NCBI GenBank assembly: GCA_964500225.1 | Contig: CAZCOA010000012.1 | Coordinates: forward strand, 1-58,619 | Direction: 5' to 3' | Length of the DNA: 58,619 bases | Source: JAAYDY01 sp964500225 | GTDB taxonomy: Bacteria > Planctomycetota > Phycisphaerae > FEN-1346 > JAACEH01 | Shown here: positions 17,511 to 26,106 of the stretch, in pieces | Layout: the number at the start of each line of letters is the position of its first letter | How positions within the stretch are numbered: position 1 is the first letter of the stretch | Translations under genes and position numbers: made by a program | Notes under the pieces: generated by a model | Seen by the model: the letters and a program-made list of their open reading frames with translations, nothing else | Database searches by the model: none | Told to the model about the DNA's origin: nothing

Positions 17511-18311
17511 CTATTTGCGTCGGCGAGCCATCCCCATGACGGCCAGGCCGCAACCCAGCAGGGCCATCGTGGCCGGCTCCGGAACGCTCAGTTCGAACGC
17601 CATATCCTTGACTTCCAGGTTGGTCCAGGGAACCTGCTCTGGATACCACGGTCCCTGCTGCACGGCCGCATCATTCCAATGGGTGGCCGATTCGTGCCAG
17701 CCCCACTGAACGGCCCCCTGCAGGCTGTTGACGGCCTGGATGCTCAGCCAGTAGATCGTGCCGGGAGTCTGCTCGAACGGTACGGGCAGCAGTGCCGTGT
17801 ATTGCCACACCGCTTCGTCGCCGTCGTCACCCACGATACCGTTATTGTTGCGATCAATGGTGCCGTAGAGGTTGGTTGTCACTTGGGCGATGCTCACGAA
17901 CGAAGTGCACAAAGGCTGGCCCGGGTGGCTGTAGGGCATCATGTTATCGCTTCCGGCCGGAATATCGCTGTAGAATGTGAAGACGAACCCGGCAATGACA
18001 TTCGGCATGACGGGCGGCGCACCGGGGCCGACAAGACTCGGGTCGCCACGGTAGTTGCTGTTGGGGTCAACGACCGGCGCAGCCGCATAGTAGCTGCCCC
18101 ACCAGTGAATGTCCGTGATCGGCCGCGGATCGTTACAGAGAAAATCGTCGGCTACCAGGGACGGCACCAGCGTTTCGCTGGAGAAGTCGTAGCCGTTGGA
18201 CGTCATCAGCGGCTGCTGGCTCCATTTGATAAAGGCCGGATCGATTGGATCGGCCATCGCCGTGCTCGAAAGCACCACAAGAGCGGCTGCGGCCAACAAT
18301 GCGTATTTCAT
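17511..18311 (-). CDS. PEP-CTERM secreted protein, paralogue type A (copy 1)
   Basis: 266 residues: signal peptide MKYALLAAAALVVLSSTAMA, mature start DPIDPAFIKWSQQPL, then YDFSSETLVPSLVADDFLC, DPRPITDIHWWGSYY, a Ca-loop-like DRNNNGIVGDDGDE, GTIYWLSIQAV, QWGWHESATHWNDAAVQ and DMAFELS. The tail VPEPATMALLGCGLAVMGM plus ARRRK is an exosortase sorting signal. ATG 18311 is preceded by AGGAGGGG, one of the strongest ribosome binding sites here; the frame upstream to 18383 is not needed. It resembles the gene at 22709-23536 more than its immediate neighbour, so it is called type A. Function unknown. Confidence 0.87.
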   Translation of the reverse strand: MKYALLAAAALVVLSSTAMADPIDPAFIKWSQQPLMTSNGYDFSSETLVPSLVADDFLCNDPRPITDIHWWGSYYAAAPVVDPNSNYRGDPSLVGPGAPPVMPNVIAGFVFTFYSDIPAGSDNMMPYSHPGQPLCTSFVSIAQVTTNLYGTIDRNNNGIVGDDGDEAVWQYTALLPVPFEQTPGTIYWLSIQAVNSLQGAVQWGWHESATHWNDAAVQQGPWYPEQVPWTNLEVKDMAFELSVPEPATMALLGCGLAVMGMARRRK

Positions 18312-19486
18312 GTGATAACCCCTCCTAATCCAAAGAGACCCTGAAGCGCCGGCCGACCGGATAATCCGTGCACGACGCACCAAGCCAAGCAGGAAGATAT
18401 CCGTTCCCCCCGCAGCATCCGCGGCCCAACGCAGGCCTCGGACGCGGAAGACCCAAATCCATCACAAGGTGATATATGCAACGCCTGTGCCAGAACGGTC
18501 GATGTCCCCTTCTGCGTACCGGACAGCGCAATAAGTGACCGCCATTGCAATGCTTGCGAGTTCTCTGGGCGGAGCTTCTGCGATCGGTAAGCTGTGCGGT
18601 TTGTGCGGCCTGGGGTATCCGGCAACACGCCCAGCGTCTCTGCGGCTTGTTGTAATGGAGTGCTGGAAAAAACGTTGCGCTCAATCCGTACCACAGTCGC
18701 CTTTCCCTCCAGGCGGTGCTTCCCAGACGACACTGCACCACGGCGGCCATGTCGCCAGTGAAAAGACAAAAAGGGACGATCCACGCCAACCATGGCGTGT
18801 GCGTCCCCCGGAGTCGCGACGGTCAGTCGAGAGTATGCCCCCCTTGGCATGCTCCTGCCGGCGTCGTCGAGACCATCACCAGTTATAGGGCGCGATCTTG
18901 GTCTTCAATCCCGATCCGCATCATTCCTTCCTGCCCCCGCGGTCTGATATGTCGTTGCAGGTCGGAACGTACCACCAAAAGCGAGGGGATTGCAGCATGT
19001 AGCCGCTGAAGTGCGGTTGCATGCCACAATCCCCGGGTGAACTCAGCCGAGCCCCGGCGCCCCCGCGCCGGCACTCACACTATACATACCCCACAATCTG
19101 CCCGATGTCAAGTCGAACACCAGAGAAATATCTCCATGCGCCACTTGCAACCTCTTGGGCCCCTCACGGACGGGGCGGCGACGGACCGCAAAAAAAACGC
19201 CGCACTTCTCGGACGCCTTCACGCCGGCGTGGCGTTTTTGCGGTGACAAGAGACCTGCCAAGGCAGACCGTAACTCTCTTTTGAATAATAGGTTGTGTGT
19301 GCCGTGGTTGCAGCAGGGGGCCTCTGCCGAGGTTCCGTTTGACTGCGGGTTTTTGGCGCATAGACTCACCTGTGCTGTGATTCTGGGAAACCTGGGGAAG
19401 GGGGAAAAGGGTTTCCTTGGGCCTGGCATGGTTCTGTGAGATGCATCATGAGGGTTGCCAGGGTGACGGTCGTAAGGAGCAAAAGC
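18312..19486. other. 1.2-kb intergenic region between divergent secreted-protein genes
   Basis: No frame here encodes anything I recognise on either strand. Near 18312-18420 the minus strand has a weak TTGGCT-16-GATTAT pair that could drive paralogue A1. Around 19075-19113 the minus strand reads TTGACA then TATAGT, but their spacing (21 nt) is too long for a confident promoter. The one clear structure is the hairpin listed at 19185-19244. Confidence 0.45.
19185..19244. terminator. Inverted repeat, possible bidirectional terminator
   Basis: ACCGC-A8-CGCC at 19185-19201 pairs with GGCGTTTTTGCGGT at 19231-19244, with three extra A bases on one side and GC-rich inner stems. The A8 and T5 tracts lie within the stem on opposite strands, so it could stop transcription in either direction. 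No gene ends immediately beside it, which is odd. Confidence 0.4.
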
Positions 19487-21013
19487 ATGAGGGCGATGGT
19501 TACACTAATTATCGTTCTGGCCATGGCGTCGAGCGTCCAGGCGGTGGTGCTGCACGACAACATGATGCCGGAAGATCGGCCGCCGGACGGTCTGGTGGGC
19601 CGTTGGGGTAGCAGCGGCTCGTGTGTGGTGGTTCATCCCGACTGGGTGATTGCCTCGATTCATCAGGGAGGTGGAGTCGGCACGACGGTTCAGATCGCCG
19701 GGGTTTCTTACAAGGTGGCCGAGGTGCGGGACAGCAGTTACGACCTGCGGCTGGCCCGGCTGGTCGGGCTGGACGGCAAGCCGGCCAACCTGTCCGACTA
19801 CGCTGATCTTTCGTGGGAGACGACGAGCCTGGTGAGCCGCGACATTGTCATGGGCGGCTTCGGGAAGGGGCGCGGTAGCGAACTGACGGCTTTCGCCATA
19901 CCGTACGGGTACACGTGGTCGGGCTCTAGCAACTCCATCCTGCGGTGGGGCAGCAACATTATTGATGCGGTCTACGGCAGCATTCTGGTGGTGGACTTCG
20001 ACGCCCTGGGCGACGCCGACGCCACGATGTGCGAAGGGGCGAATGCGGCGTGGGACTCCGGCGGCGGCTGGTTTGTTTGGAATGAAACGACCGGACGCTG
20101 GGAAGTGGTCGGCCTGAGTGTTTCGACGGAACGCAGCGGCGAAAGCCGGTTCCGCAGCAAGACCAATCCGCTGGTCGAGACGAAGGACCGTTCGTTCGCG
20201 CTGGCCATTGCCGTGTGCGCCGACTGGATCGTGGGTATCACGGGCACGGTGGAGCAGGCGACTGAACCGGTACCGGAGCCGGAACCTGCGACAGCGGTGC
20301 TGGTGGTGGTCGGCGGCACGGGCGGCGGGCAATACACGGTTGGCAGCATGGTTTCGATCGTGGCCGACGTGCCCGTGGGTTACAAGTTCATTCAATGGAC
20401 GGGCGATGTGGCGATGGTGGACGATGCGTGGAGTCCGCGGACGACGGTGGTGGTGGACGACAATGCGACGATCATGGCCGTGTACGGACCGGACCATTCG
20501 CTGAACGTCACCGCGACGCTGGACAAGACCTGGGTGTATCAGAATTCGCCGGTCACGCGGGGCCGTCATGGGGCGGTGCTGACCCTGGCCGTGGAAGAGT
20601 CCGGCGAACCGAGCGGTCCGTACCAGGTGACGGTGACGCAGTCGGGCGATGGCGACCAAGTGGCTTTGGTGCCGACGGACGATCCGCTGGTGTGGCTGGT
20701 CCTGGGCGGCACGGCGCGACAGGCGTTGCCGGGAGAGGTGACGCTCAGGGTCTCGGTGACCGACGCCACGGGCGAGTGCTGTGCGGAAACGTCGTGCAGC
20801 CTGAACGTGCGGCTCCTGGGCGACGTCAATGGCGACGGCATTGTCGATGGGCAGGACGTGTCGGCCATCGTGCACGTGCTCAACGGGCGCGCAGGCGCGG
20901 GATACGACCCCAGGGTCTTCGACCTGGATGTCAACGGCGGCGTGGAGCCGACCGATATGTCGATCCTGATCTACTCCATGACCGGTGCGACGGTGAGCGT
21001 TCGCGGCGGGTGA
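19487..21013 (+). CDS. Secreted trypsin-like serine protease with InlB-like repeat and C-terminal dockerin
   Basis: 508 residues. Signal peptide MRAMVTLIIVLAMASSVQA. Residues about 30-260 resemble a divergent chymotrypsin-fold protease: His59 in HPDWVIASIHQG, Asp86 in SSYDLRLARL and Ser191 in AAWDSGGGWFV fall in the right order for a catalytic triad. Residues about 262-335 look like a divergent InlB B-repeat (GGQYTVGSMVSIVAD, FIQWTGD). Residues 443-508 form a type I dockerin with two Ca-binding repeats (GDVNGDGIVDGQDV, then FDLDVNGGVEPTDMS). AAGGAG lies 7 nt before ATG 19487. It sits between the two PEP-CTERM cassettes. Whether it is an active protease needs testing, as the motifs around His and Ser are non-standard. 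Confidence 0.75.
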   Translation: MRAMVTLIIVLAMASSVQAVVLHDNMMPEDRPPDGLVGRWGSSGSCVVVHPDWVIASIHQGGGVGTTVQIAGVSYKVAEVRDSSYDLRLARLVGLDGKPANLSDYADLSWETTSLVSRDIVMGGFGKGRGSELTAFAIPYGYTWSGSSNSILRWGSNIIDAVYGSILVVDFDALGDADATMCEGANAAWDSGGGWFVWNETTGRWEVVGLSVSTERSGESRFRSKTNPLVETKDRSFALAIAVCADWIVGITGTVEQATEPVPEPEPATAVLVVVGGTGGGQYTVGSMVSIVADVPVGYKFIQWTGDVAMVDDAWSPRTTVVVDDNATIMAVYGPDHSLNVTATLDKTWVYQNSPVTRGRHGAVLTLAVEESGEPSGPYQVTVTQSGDGDQVALVPTDDPLVWLVLGGTARQALPGEVTLRVSVTDATGECCAETSCSLNVRLLGDVNGDGIVDGQDVSAIVHVLNGRAGAGYDPRVFDLDVNGGVEPTDMSILIYSMTGATVSVRGG

Positions 21014-21227
21014 TGTAGGCGCGGGCCGCGAGCGTCGGTGACGTGGGGCAGTGTTTTGCCGGGTGGGCGGCGGGCACGGAGGAGAGGGCGGTTGTGCCGA
21101 CGTCGGTGACGGGGCGGCGCGACCGGCTTTTCCTCCGTGCGGCATGTACGGCAAATCGGTTATCCTTGGTGGCGTCGGGCTTCCGTGATCCGTCATCGGG
21201 CCGAAGGAGTCTCTGAGGGACATCGTC

Positions 21228-21737
21228 ATGTCGCCAGCCTCGCGTGCCACCGGTCTTAGCTCCCGCCGCCAGATTCTCGGACTGGTCTTCTGGGCGGCGC
21301 TATGCTTGTGGGTGATGGTGATCGGAAGCCTATGGACGCGATTGTCCGTGGAGGCTTGGTATCAGGGGTTGTCACGTCCGTGGTGGACGCCTCCTGGATG
21401 GGTGTTTGCGGCGGTCTGGCCCGTGCTCTATGCGATGATGGCCGTGGCGGCGTGGCTCGTCTGGCGGTGTCAGGGCGGTCCGCTTATGCCGACGGGGCCG
21501 CTGGCACTGTTTGCGGTGCAGTTGGCTCTCAACTTGTTCTGGTCGGCGGTGTTCTTTGCCCTGGAGATGCCCGGCGCGGCCTTTGCGGAAATTTGCGTGC
21601 TCTGGCTGGCAGTCGTCGCTACCGCTGTTGCTTTCGCGCGCGTCAGGGCGGCGGCTGGGTGGCTGATGGTTCCGTACGCGTGCTGGACGACCTTCGCGGC
21701 GGTGCTGAACCTGGCCATCTGGCGGATGAATGTCTGA
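21228..21737 (+). CDS. tspO: TspO/MBR family membrane protein
   Basis: 169 residues with about five hydrophobic segments and the Trp-rich signature of the tryptophan-rich sensory protein family: WYQGLSRPWWTPPGWVFAAV, WPVLYAMMAVAAWLVW and LNLFWSAVFFALEMPGAA. Family members bind porphyrins and sterols and act in regulatory or photo-oxidative roles in bacteria. Located in the cytoplasmic membrane, or the outer membrane in some species. GAGGGA precedes the ATG. No haem or carotenoid genes are nearby, so no pathway is implied by context. Confidence 0.9.
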   Translation: MSPASRATGLSSRRQILGLVFWAALCLWVMVIGSLWTRLSVEAWYQGLSRPWWTPPGWVFAAVWPVLYAMMAVAAWLVWRCQGGPLMPTGPLALFAVQLALNLFWSAVFFALEMPGAAFAEICVLWLAVVATAVAFARVRAAAGWLMVPYACWTTFAAVLNLAIWRMNV

Positions 21738-21775
21738 GGGCTCGCAGCCTTGACGTCGCCCGGCCGGTGTTGTGT

Positions 21776-22597
21776 TCAGAACGTCTTTCGGCGGAGCAGA
21801 AGCAGCACGGCGAATCCCGCCCCGAGCAGGCCGGCGGTCATAGGCTCGGGGATGGTCAACTCGAAAGCCATGTCCTTGTCGGGCATCAGGGCCCACGGCG
21901 GCAGGTAGGCGTTGCCCCACGCGGAGGCCGGGCCGCTCTGCACGGCGTTGTTGTCCGCGAGTTTGTCGGCCGCATGCCAGCCCCACTGAATCGCCCCGTT
22001 GTTTTCCGTGACCGCTTGGATGCTGAGCCAGTAACGCGTGCCGGCTGTCTGAACGAACGGCACGGGCAGGTCGGCATCGTACCGCCAGACGGCCTCGTCG
22101 CCAACGTCGCCGAGGATGCCGTTGCCGGTGCGGTCAATGACGCCTTCGAGGGCGACGGCGATGTTGGTTATATCAATCGTGGTCGTGTAGAGGACGTTGC
22201 CGGGATGCCCGAACGGCATGTTGGTCGTCAGGGGATCAGAGGCGATCGGCACGTGCTCGTAGAAGGTCACGACGAACGCACGGACCACGTCGGGCAGCAC
22301 GGCCACGCCGCCGGCGAGACTCGGGTCGGTCCAGTAATCGGACGCGGGCGTGGCATAGGGCGCCTGCCAGAAACTGCCCCACCAGTGGATGTCGGTGATC
22401 GCGTCGGCTACGGGGCAGACGAAGTCATCGGCTACGCGGGACTCGCCGCCCATGATGCCCGGCAGGGACTGGTCGCTGGAGTAGTCGAAGCCTCGCGCGC
22501 CCAGGTCGGGAAGCTGGCTGACGACGCCGGCGGCGCGGACGTTGCCGACAGCGGCCAGAAGGATCCATGCGCCAACAACGAGTCGGGTACGCAACAT
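21776..22597 (-). CDS. PEP-CTERM secreted protein, paralogue type B (copy 2)
   Basis: 273 residues; signal peptide MLRTRLVVGAWILLAAVGNVRA, then the family core: SRVADDFVCPVADAITDIHW, WGSFWQAPYATPASDYWTDP, DRTGNGILGDVGDEAVWRYD, YWLSIQAVTENNGAIQWGWH and DMAFELT. The sorting tail is IPEPMTAGLLGAGFAVLL plus LRRKTF. It differs from the other three copies in lacking the DPRP element after the first Cys, where it has VADA. GAGGGGG precedes ATG 22597. It follows paralogue A2 after 111 bp, probably as one transcript, and ends 38 bp from the convergent tspO. Confidence 0.86.
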   Translation of the reverse strand: MLRTRLVVGAWILLAAVGNVRAAGVVSQLPDLGARGFDYSSDQSLPGIMGGESRVADDFVCPVADAITDIHWWGSFWQAPYATPASDYWTDPSLAGGVAVLPDVVRAFVVTFYEHVPIASDPLTTNMPFGHPGNVLYTTTIDITNIAVALEGVIDRTGNGILGDVGDEAVWRYDADLPVPFVQTAGTRYWLSIQAVTENNGAIQWGWHAADKLADNNAVQSGPASAWGNAYLPPWALMPDKDMAFELTIPEPMTAGLLGAGFAVLLLLRRKTF

Positions 22598-22708
22598 GAC
22601 TCACCCCCTCAGCAATGTGAGTGCCGTCCTTGCGAATCGCTCAGAAGTTCGCTGCACGTCTTCCCTGCACGCAGCGTGGCCCTCGTGGCCAGCCCGTGTG
22701 GAACACGC

Positions 22709-23536
22709 CTACGGCTGTCTTTTTCTGCGGGAGGCGACGACCAGGATGCCCAGGCCGCTGCCCAGGAGCGTCATGGTCGCAGGCTCCGGAATCTCGTAAA
22801 CGCTCAACTCGAAGGCCATGTCCTTGACCAGAAGGCTGGCCCACTGGACACTGTAGGAATTGCCCCAGAGGGCTTGCGGTCCGTTCTGCACCGCGGCATC
22901 ATTCCAATGCTCGTATGACTCGTGCCATCCCCACTGCACGGTTCCGGCGGCATCATTGACCGCCTGGATGCTGATCCAATAGATGGTGCCGGGCGTCTGG
23001 GCGAACGCGGTGGGCAACTTCACGGTGTACTGCCAGACGGCCTCGTCGCCATCGTTGCCCAGGATCATGTCGCCGTTGCGGTCGATGATGGTGTGGAGGC
23101 TCGACTGGACGGCGGTCATGCTCACATAGGACGACGCGAGGACGTTTCCGGGATGGCTCCACGGCATGGTCGGACTGCTGCCGGCCGGAATGTCGCTATA
23201 GAAGGTGATGTTGAAGCCGGTGACCGTGGCGGGCATGACGGGGCCCGGGAAGCTCGGGTCGAGCAGGTGGTCGCTGTGGTGCGCCAGGCCTCCGGGACGG
23301 CCGTCGTAGTAGCTGCCCCACCAGTGAACGTAGGTGATGGGGCGCGGATCGTTGCACTGGAAGTCGTCGGCCGTCACGGACGGAACGAGCGTCTCGCTGG
23401 AGAAGTCGTATCCGTTCACGCTCGTGTCGGGCAGTTGAGACCACTTGACGAAGATCGGATCCATCGGATCGGCTTGCACAACCTGTCCCAGGACTGCGAG
23501 CGCAACCCACGCGGCGATTGAGAATCTGGCAACCAC
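22709..23536 (-). CDS. PEP-CTERM secreted protein, paralogue type A (copy 2)
   Basis: 275 residues. GTG start at 23536 preceded by AAAGGGGG. Signal peptide VARFSIAAWVALAVLGQVVQA, mature start DPMDPIFVKWSQLP, then VNGYDFSSETLVPSVTADDF, DPRPITYVHWWGSYYDG, a loop DRNGDMILGNDGDEAVWQY, GTIYWISIQAV, QWGWHESYEHWNDAAVQ and DMAFELS. The tail is EIPEPATMTLLGSGLGILVV with SRRKRQP. First gene of the second A-B cassette, divergent from thrS. The large number of aromatic residues and an acidic Asp-rich loop suggest a Ca-stabilised beta-sandwich, which is inference only. Confidence 0.86.
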   Translation of the reverse strand: MVARFSIAAWVALAVLGQVVQADPMDPIFVKWSQLPDTSVNGYDFSSETLVPSVTADDFQCNDPRPITYVHWWGSYYDGRPGGLAHHSDHLLDPSFPGPVMPATVTGFNITFYSDIPAGSSPTMPWSHPGNVLASSYVSMTAVQSSLHTIIDRNGDMILGNDGDEAVWQYTVKLPTAFAQTPGTIYWISIQAVNDAAGTVQWGWHESYEHWNDAAVQNGPQALWGNSYSVQWASLLVKDMAFELSVYEIPEPATMTLLGSGLGILVVASRRKRQP

Positions 23537-24108
23537 GGGAAACCCCCTTTCTCAGGCGACATGTCGACCATCCTGGCGCACTGTCGGTCTGGCCCACCTT
23601 CAGGTGCCGGAGAACAGATGTGAAAGGATAGCAGCCGCAATCCAAAGCCAAGCAGGGCGTGCAATGCCAAGCAGGAGGTGTCGAATGATGTGGTAGGTCG
23701 CCGAAGCGACTGCTCAGCACGCCTTGCGATTATGCGCTGGACGTCCCGTACGGCTGGGACTTCGCAGCAGTACTCCCCCGAGTACAATGGCGTATTTTAC
23801 CAGAACGGGCGGACGCCAACAAAAAAATGTTCAGATTCGTGGTTTTTTTTGGGGGGGCACCCTGTCGACGTGGGGCGGTGGGCAAATATCGATCGGGATG
23901 GCGAGGCGAGGACGGGTCTTGGGCGATTGGATGTAATGCCTTTATTTACACGGAATTAGGCGTCTGGACTCGCATCGAGACCATCTGGGGGCGGTTAGGG
24001 CTTGACTTGGCGAGGGCGGTGGCTATGATATGGGGACCGGATGGCTTTCGTGGGCCGTCGCGGTGGCATTTGCGTGTCAGACTGCACAGGAGGCTTGATC
24101 GCCAAACC
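23537..24108. other. Divergent intergenic region upstream of thrS
   Basis: 572 bp between paralogue A2 (-) and thrS (+). It contains an A7 run at 23821-23827, a T8G7 homopolymer junction at 23843-23857 and the thrS promoter at 24002-24029. A frame stays open from 23827 into thrS, but its content looks non-coding and lies mostly upstream of the promoter. I see no T-box specifier or antiterminator motif. Confidence 0.5.
24002..24029 (+). promoter_or_regulatory. Promoter of the thrS-infC-rpmI-rplT-pheS operon
   Basis: TTGACT at 24002-24007 (5 of 6), 16-nt spacer, TATGAT at 24024-24029 (5 of 6). It predicts a leader of about 70 nt before the thrS ATG. Confidence 0.65.
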
Positions 24109-26073
24109 ATGCCACAAGTAAGGCTTCCCGACGGGAAGGTCCTGGAAGTGCCTTCAGGATCAAGCGTTAGGGATGTCGCCTCCAAGATTGGTCCAGGCCT
24201 GGCGAAAGCAGCCGTCGCTGCCAGGCTGGACGGAGATCCGGTCGATCTGTCGGCAACGTTGCCCGACGAGGGCCAGCCGACGCTGGAAATTTTGACCGCG
24301 AAAAGCGACGTCGCCTTGGACATACTCCGTCATTCCACAGCGCACATCATGGCTCAGGCCGTGGGTCGGCTTCACCCGAACGTGAAGTTCGGCATCGGTC
24401 CGTCCATTGAGAACGGTTTCTACTACGATTTCGATCTGCCTGTGCGGTTGACTGAAGAAGACTTGCCGCGCATTGAAGAGGAGATGCGCCGCATTGTTGC
24501 CGAGAAGCAGCCGTTTGTCCGTCGGGTGCTTGCGGTGGATGAGGCACGTCGGGAGATGGCGGCCGGCGGACAGGATTACAAGGTCGAGATGATCGACGAT
24601 CTGGCCCGAGGCAGCCAGGGGGCGGCGCCGGTGCAAACCGTGAGCTTCTACGGCAGTGGAGGTTTCACGGATCTGTGTCGCGGGCCGCACTTGCCCGATA
24701 CCGGCATGGCGGCGGCATTCAAGCTGACGCACGTGGCGGGGGCGTACTGGCGCGGGGACGAGAAGCGGCCGATGCTTCAGCGCATCTACGGCACGGCTTT
24801 CTGGACGCAGAAGGAACTGGACGAGCACCTGGCACGGATCGAAGAAGCCAAGCGGCGGGACCATCGGCGTATCGGCGCCGAACTAGACCTGTTTAGCTTC
24901 CACGATGAGGGGCCGGGCTTTGCGTTCTTTCATCCCAAAGGCACGATCATCTGGAACGCCCTGGTGGACTTCTGGCGCGAGGTGCATCGGCGCCACGGCT
25001 ACGGCGAAATCCGCACGCCGGTGATCCTGTCGGAGTCGCTGTGGCACCAGTCGGGTCACTGGGATCATTACCGCAACAACATGTATTTCACGCAGATCGA
25101 CGATCGTCCGTTCGCCGTCAAGCCGATGAATTGTCCGGGCGGCATGTTGGTCTATAAGTCGCGGACGCACTCGTACAAGGAACTGCCGCTGAAGAACGCC
25201 GAGCTCGGGGTCGTGCATCGTCACGAGCTGAGCGGCGTGTTGCATGGACTGATGCGCGTGCGGCAGTTCACGCAGGACGACGCGCACGTGTTTTGCATGC
25301 CGGAGCAGTTGGCCGACGAGGTGGCGAAGGTCATTGCGTTGACGCAGGAGCTGTACGCGCCGTTTCACTTCGAGGAGATTCGTGTGGAGTTGTCGACGCG
25401 GCCGTCGTCGCACACGATCGGCAGCGACGAGATGTGGGAAATGGCAACCGGCGCACTGCGAGAGGCGCTGTCCCGCAGCGGCATGGACTACAAGGTGAAC
25501 GAAGGTGATGGGGCGTTCTACGGTCCGAAGATTGATTTTCACCTGCGTGACTGCCTGGGGCGGACGCATCAGTGTGCAACGATCCAGGCGGACTTCGCGA
25601 TGCCGGAGCGGTTCAACCTGACCTATGTGGGAGCGGACAACCGCGAACATCGTCCGGTCATGATTCATCGGGCGATCTACGGGTCGCTGGAGCGGTTTCT
25701 GGGGATCATCCTGGAGCATTTCGGCGGGGTGATGCCGCTGTGGCTGTCGCCGGTTCAGGCGGTGGTGCTTCCGGTGAGCCAGAAGTTTGACGAGTACGCC
25801 TTGAAGGTGCAGCGGCAGCTTCACGAGGCGGGGCTGCGCGTGGACGTGGATCTTCGCAGCGACAAGATCGGCGCGAAGATACGCGACGCAACGATGCAGA
25901 AGGTTCCGTACATGCTGGTGGTGGGCGGCCGGGAGGCCGAGGGCGGCGCGGTGTCGGTTCGCGAGCGTTCGTCGGGCGACCTGGGGAGTATGGAGGTGGG
26001 GCGGTTTGCGTCGGCTGCCAACGAGGAAGTGAAGTCGCGCGGCGACAGACGGGTCGCCGAGGCGTGCCGGTAA
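24109..26073 (+). CDS. thrS: Threonyl-tRNA synthetase
   Basis: Charges tRNA-Thr and edits mischarged serine. 654 residues in the usual order: TGS domain (1 to about 63, MPQVRLPDGKVLEVPSGSSV), editing domain with RHSTAHIMAQAV and DLCRGPHLPDTG, class II core with zinc ligands (Cys in KPMNCPGG, His in KSRTHSYKELP and the distal His near HQCATIQADF), motif 2 in HRHELSGVLHGLMRVRQFTQ, and the anticodon domain from VQAVVLPVSQKFDEYA. The frame is open from 23827, but the TGS start at ATG 24109 fits the family; an AGGAGG lies 15 nt upstream, longer than ideal. First gene of a classic translation operon. Confidence 0.96.
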   Translation: MPQVRLPDGKVLEVPSGSSVRDVASKIGPGLAKAAVAARLDGDPVDLSATLPDEGQPTLEILTAKSDVALDILRHSTAHIMAQAVGRLHPNVKFGIGPSIENGFYYDFDLPVRLTEEDLPRIEEEMRRIVAEKQPFVRRVLAVDEARREMAAGGQDYKVEMIDDLARGSQGAAPVQTVSFYGSGGFTDLCRGPHLPDTGMAAAFKLTHVAGAYWRGDEKRPMLQRIYGTAFWTQKELDEHLARIEEAKRRDHRRIGAELDLFSFHDEGPGFAFFHPKGTIIWNALVDFWREVHRRHGYGEIRTPVILSESLWHQSGHWDHYRNNMYFTQIDDRPFAVKPMNCPGGMLVYKSRTHSYKELPLKNAELGVVHRHELSGVLHGLMRVRQFTQDDAHVFCMPEQLADEVAKVIALTQELYAPFHFEEIRVELSTRPSSHTIGSDEMWEMATGALREALSRSGMDYKVNEGDGAFYGPKIDFHLRDCLGRTHQCATIQADFAMPERFNLTYVGADNREHRPVMIHRAIYGSLERFLGIILEHFGGVMPLWLSPVQAVVLPVSQKFDEYALKVQRQLHEAGLRVDVDLRSDKIGAKIRDATMQKVPYMLVVGGREAEGGAVSVRERSSGDLGSMEVGRFASAANEEVKSRGDRRVAEACR

Positions 26074-26091
26074 GGGGTTCACCGTCTTTTT

Positions 26092-26106
26092 GGAGGTACA
26101 ACCATC
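26092..26106 (+). promoter_or_regulatory. Shine-Dalgarno and AUC initiation codon of infC
   Basis: GGAGGT at 26092-26097 is the strongest ribosome-binding sequence between thrS and infC, and 6 nt later comes ATC at 26104-26106, in frame with infC. No ATG, GTG or TTG lies at a usable distance. The first conventional start, GTG 26131, has no Shine-Dalgarno upstream. This decides the infC start. Confidence 0.75.

Larger units (their letters stand above)
16479..23536 (-). repeat. Duplicated two-gene PEP-CTERM cassette (A1-B1 at 18311-16479, A2-B2 at 23536-21776)
   Basis: Two minus-strand gene pairs have the same order and close spacing, type A upstream and type B downstream. A1 and A2 share DP(I/M)DP at the mature start, YDFSSETLVPS, HWNDAAVQ and PEPATM. 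B1 and B2 share SESRVADDFVC or GESRVADDFVC, WQAPY(S/A)TP, the FWTDPS/YWTDPS segment, DNNAVQSGPA and PEP(V/M)TAGLLG. The pairs are separated by the plus-strand protease/dockerin and tspO genes. The sharing pattern implies duplication of the whole pair after A and B had diverged from one another. Confidence 0.75.

Noticed and set aside
18308..18850. Overlapping 150-180-codon frames in the 1.2-kb gap
   Set aside because: They overlap each other on both strands, lack ribosome sites and show no family resemblance.
19505..21250. 581-codon minus-strand frame opposite the dockerin protein
   Set aside because: His/Arg-rich product typical of antisense frames in GC-rich DNA; the plus-strand frame has a signal peptide, ribosome site and domains.
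21302..22918. 538-codon plus-strand frame across tspO and paralogue B2
   Set aside because: Spans two well-supported genes on different strands and has no domain of its own.
23827..24108. T-box or other tRNA-sensing leader before thrS (and likewise before glyS)
   Set aside because: No T-box consensus or terminator/antiterminator pair seen; such leaders are mainly found in Firmicutes.
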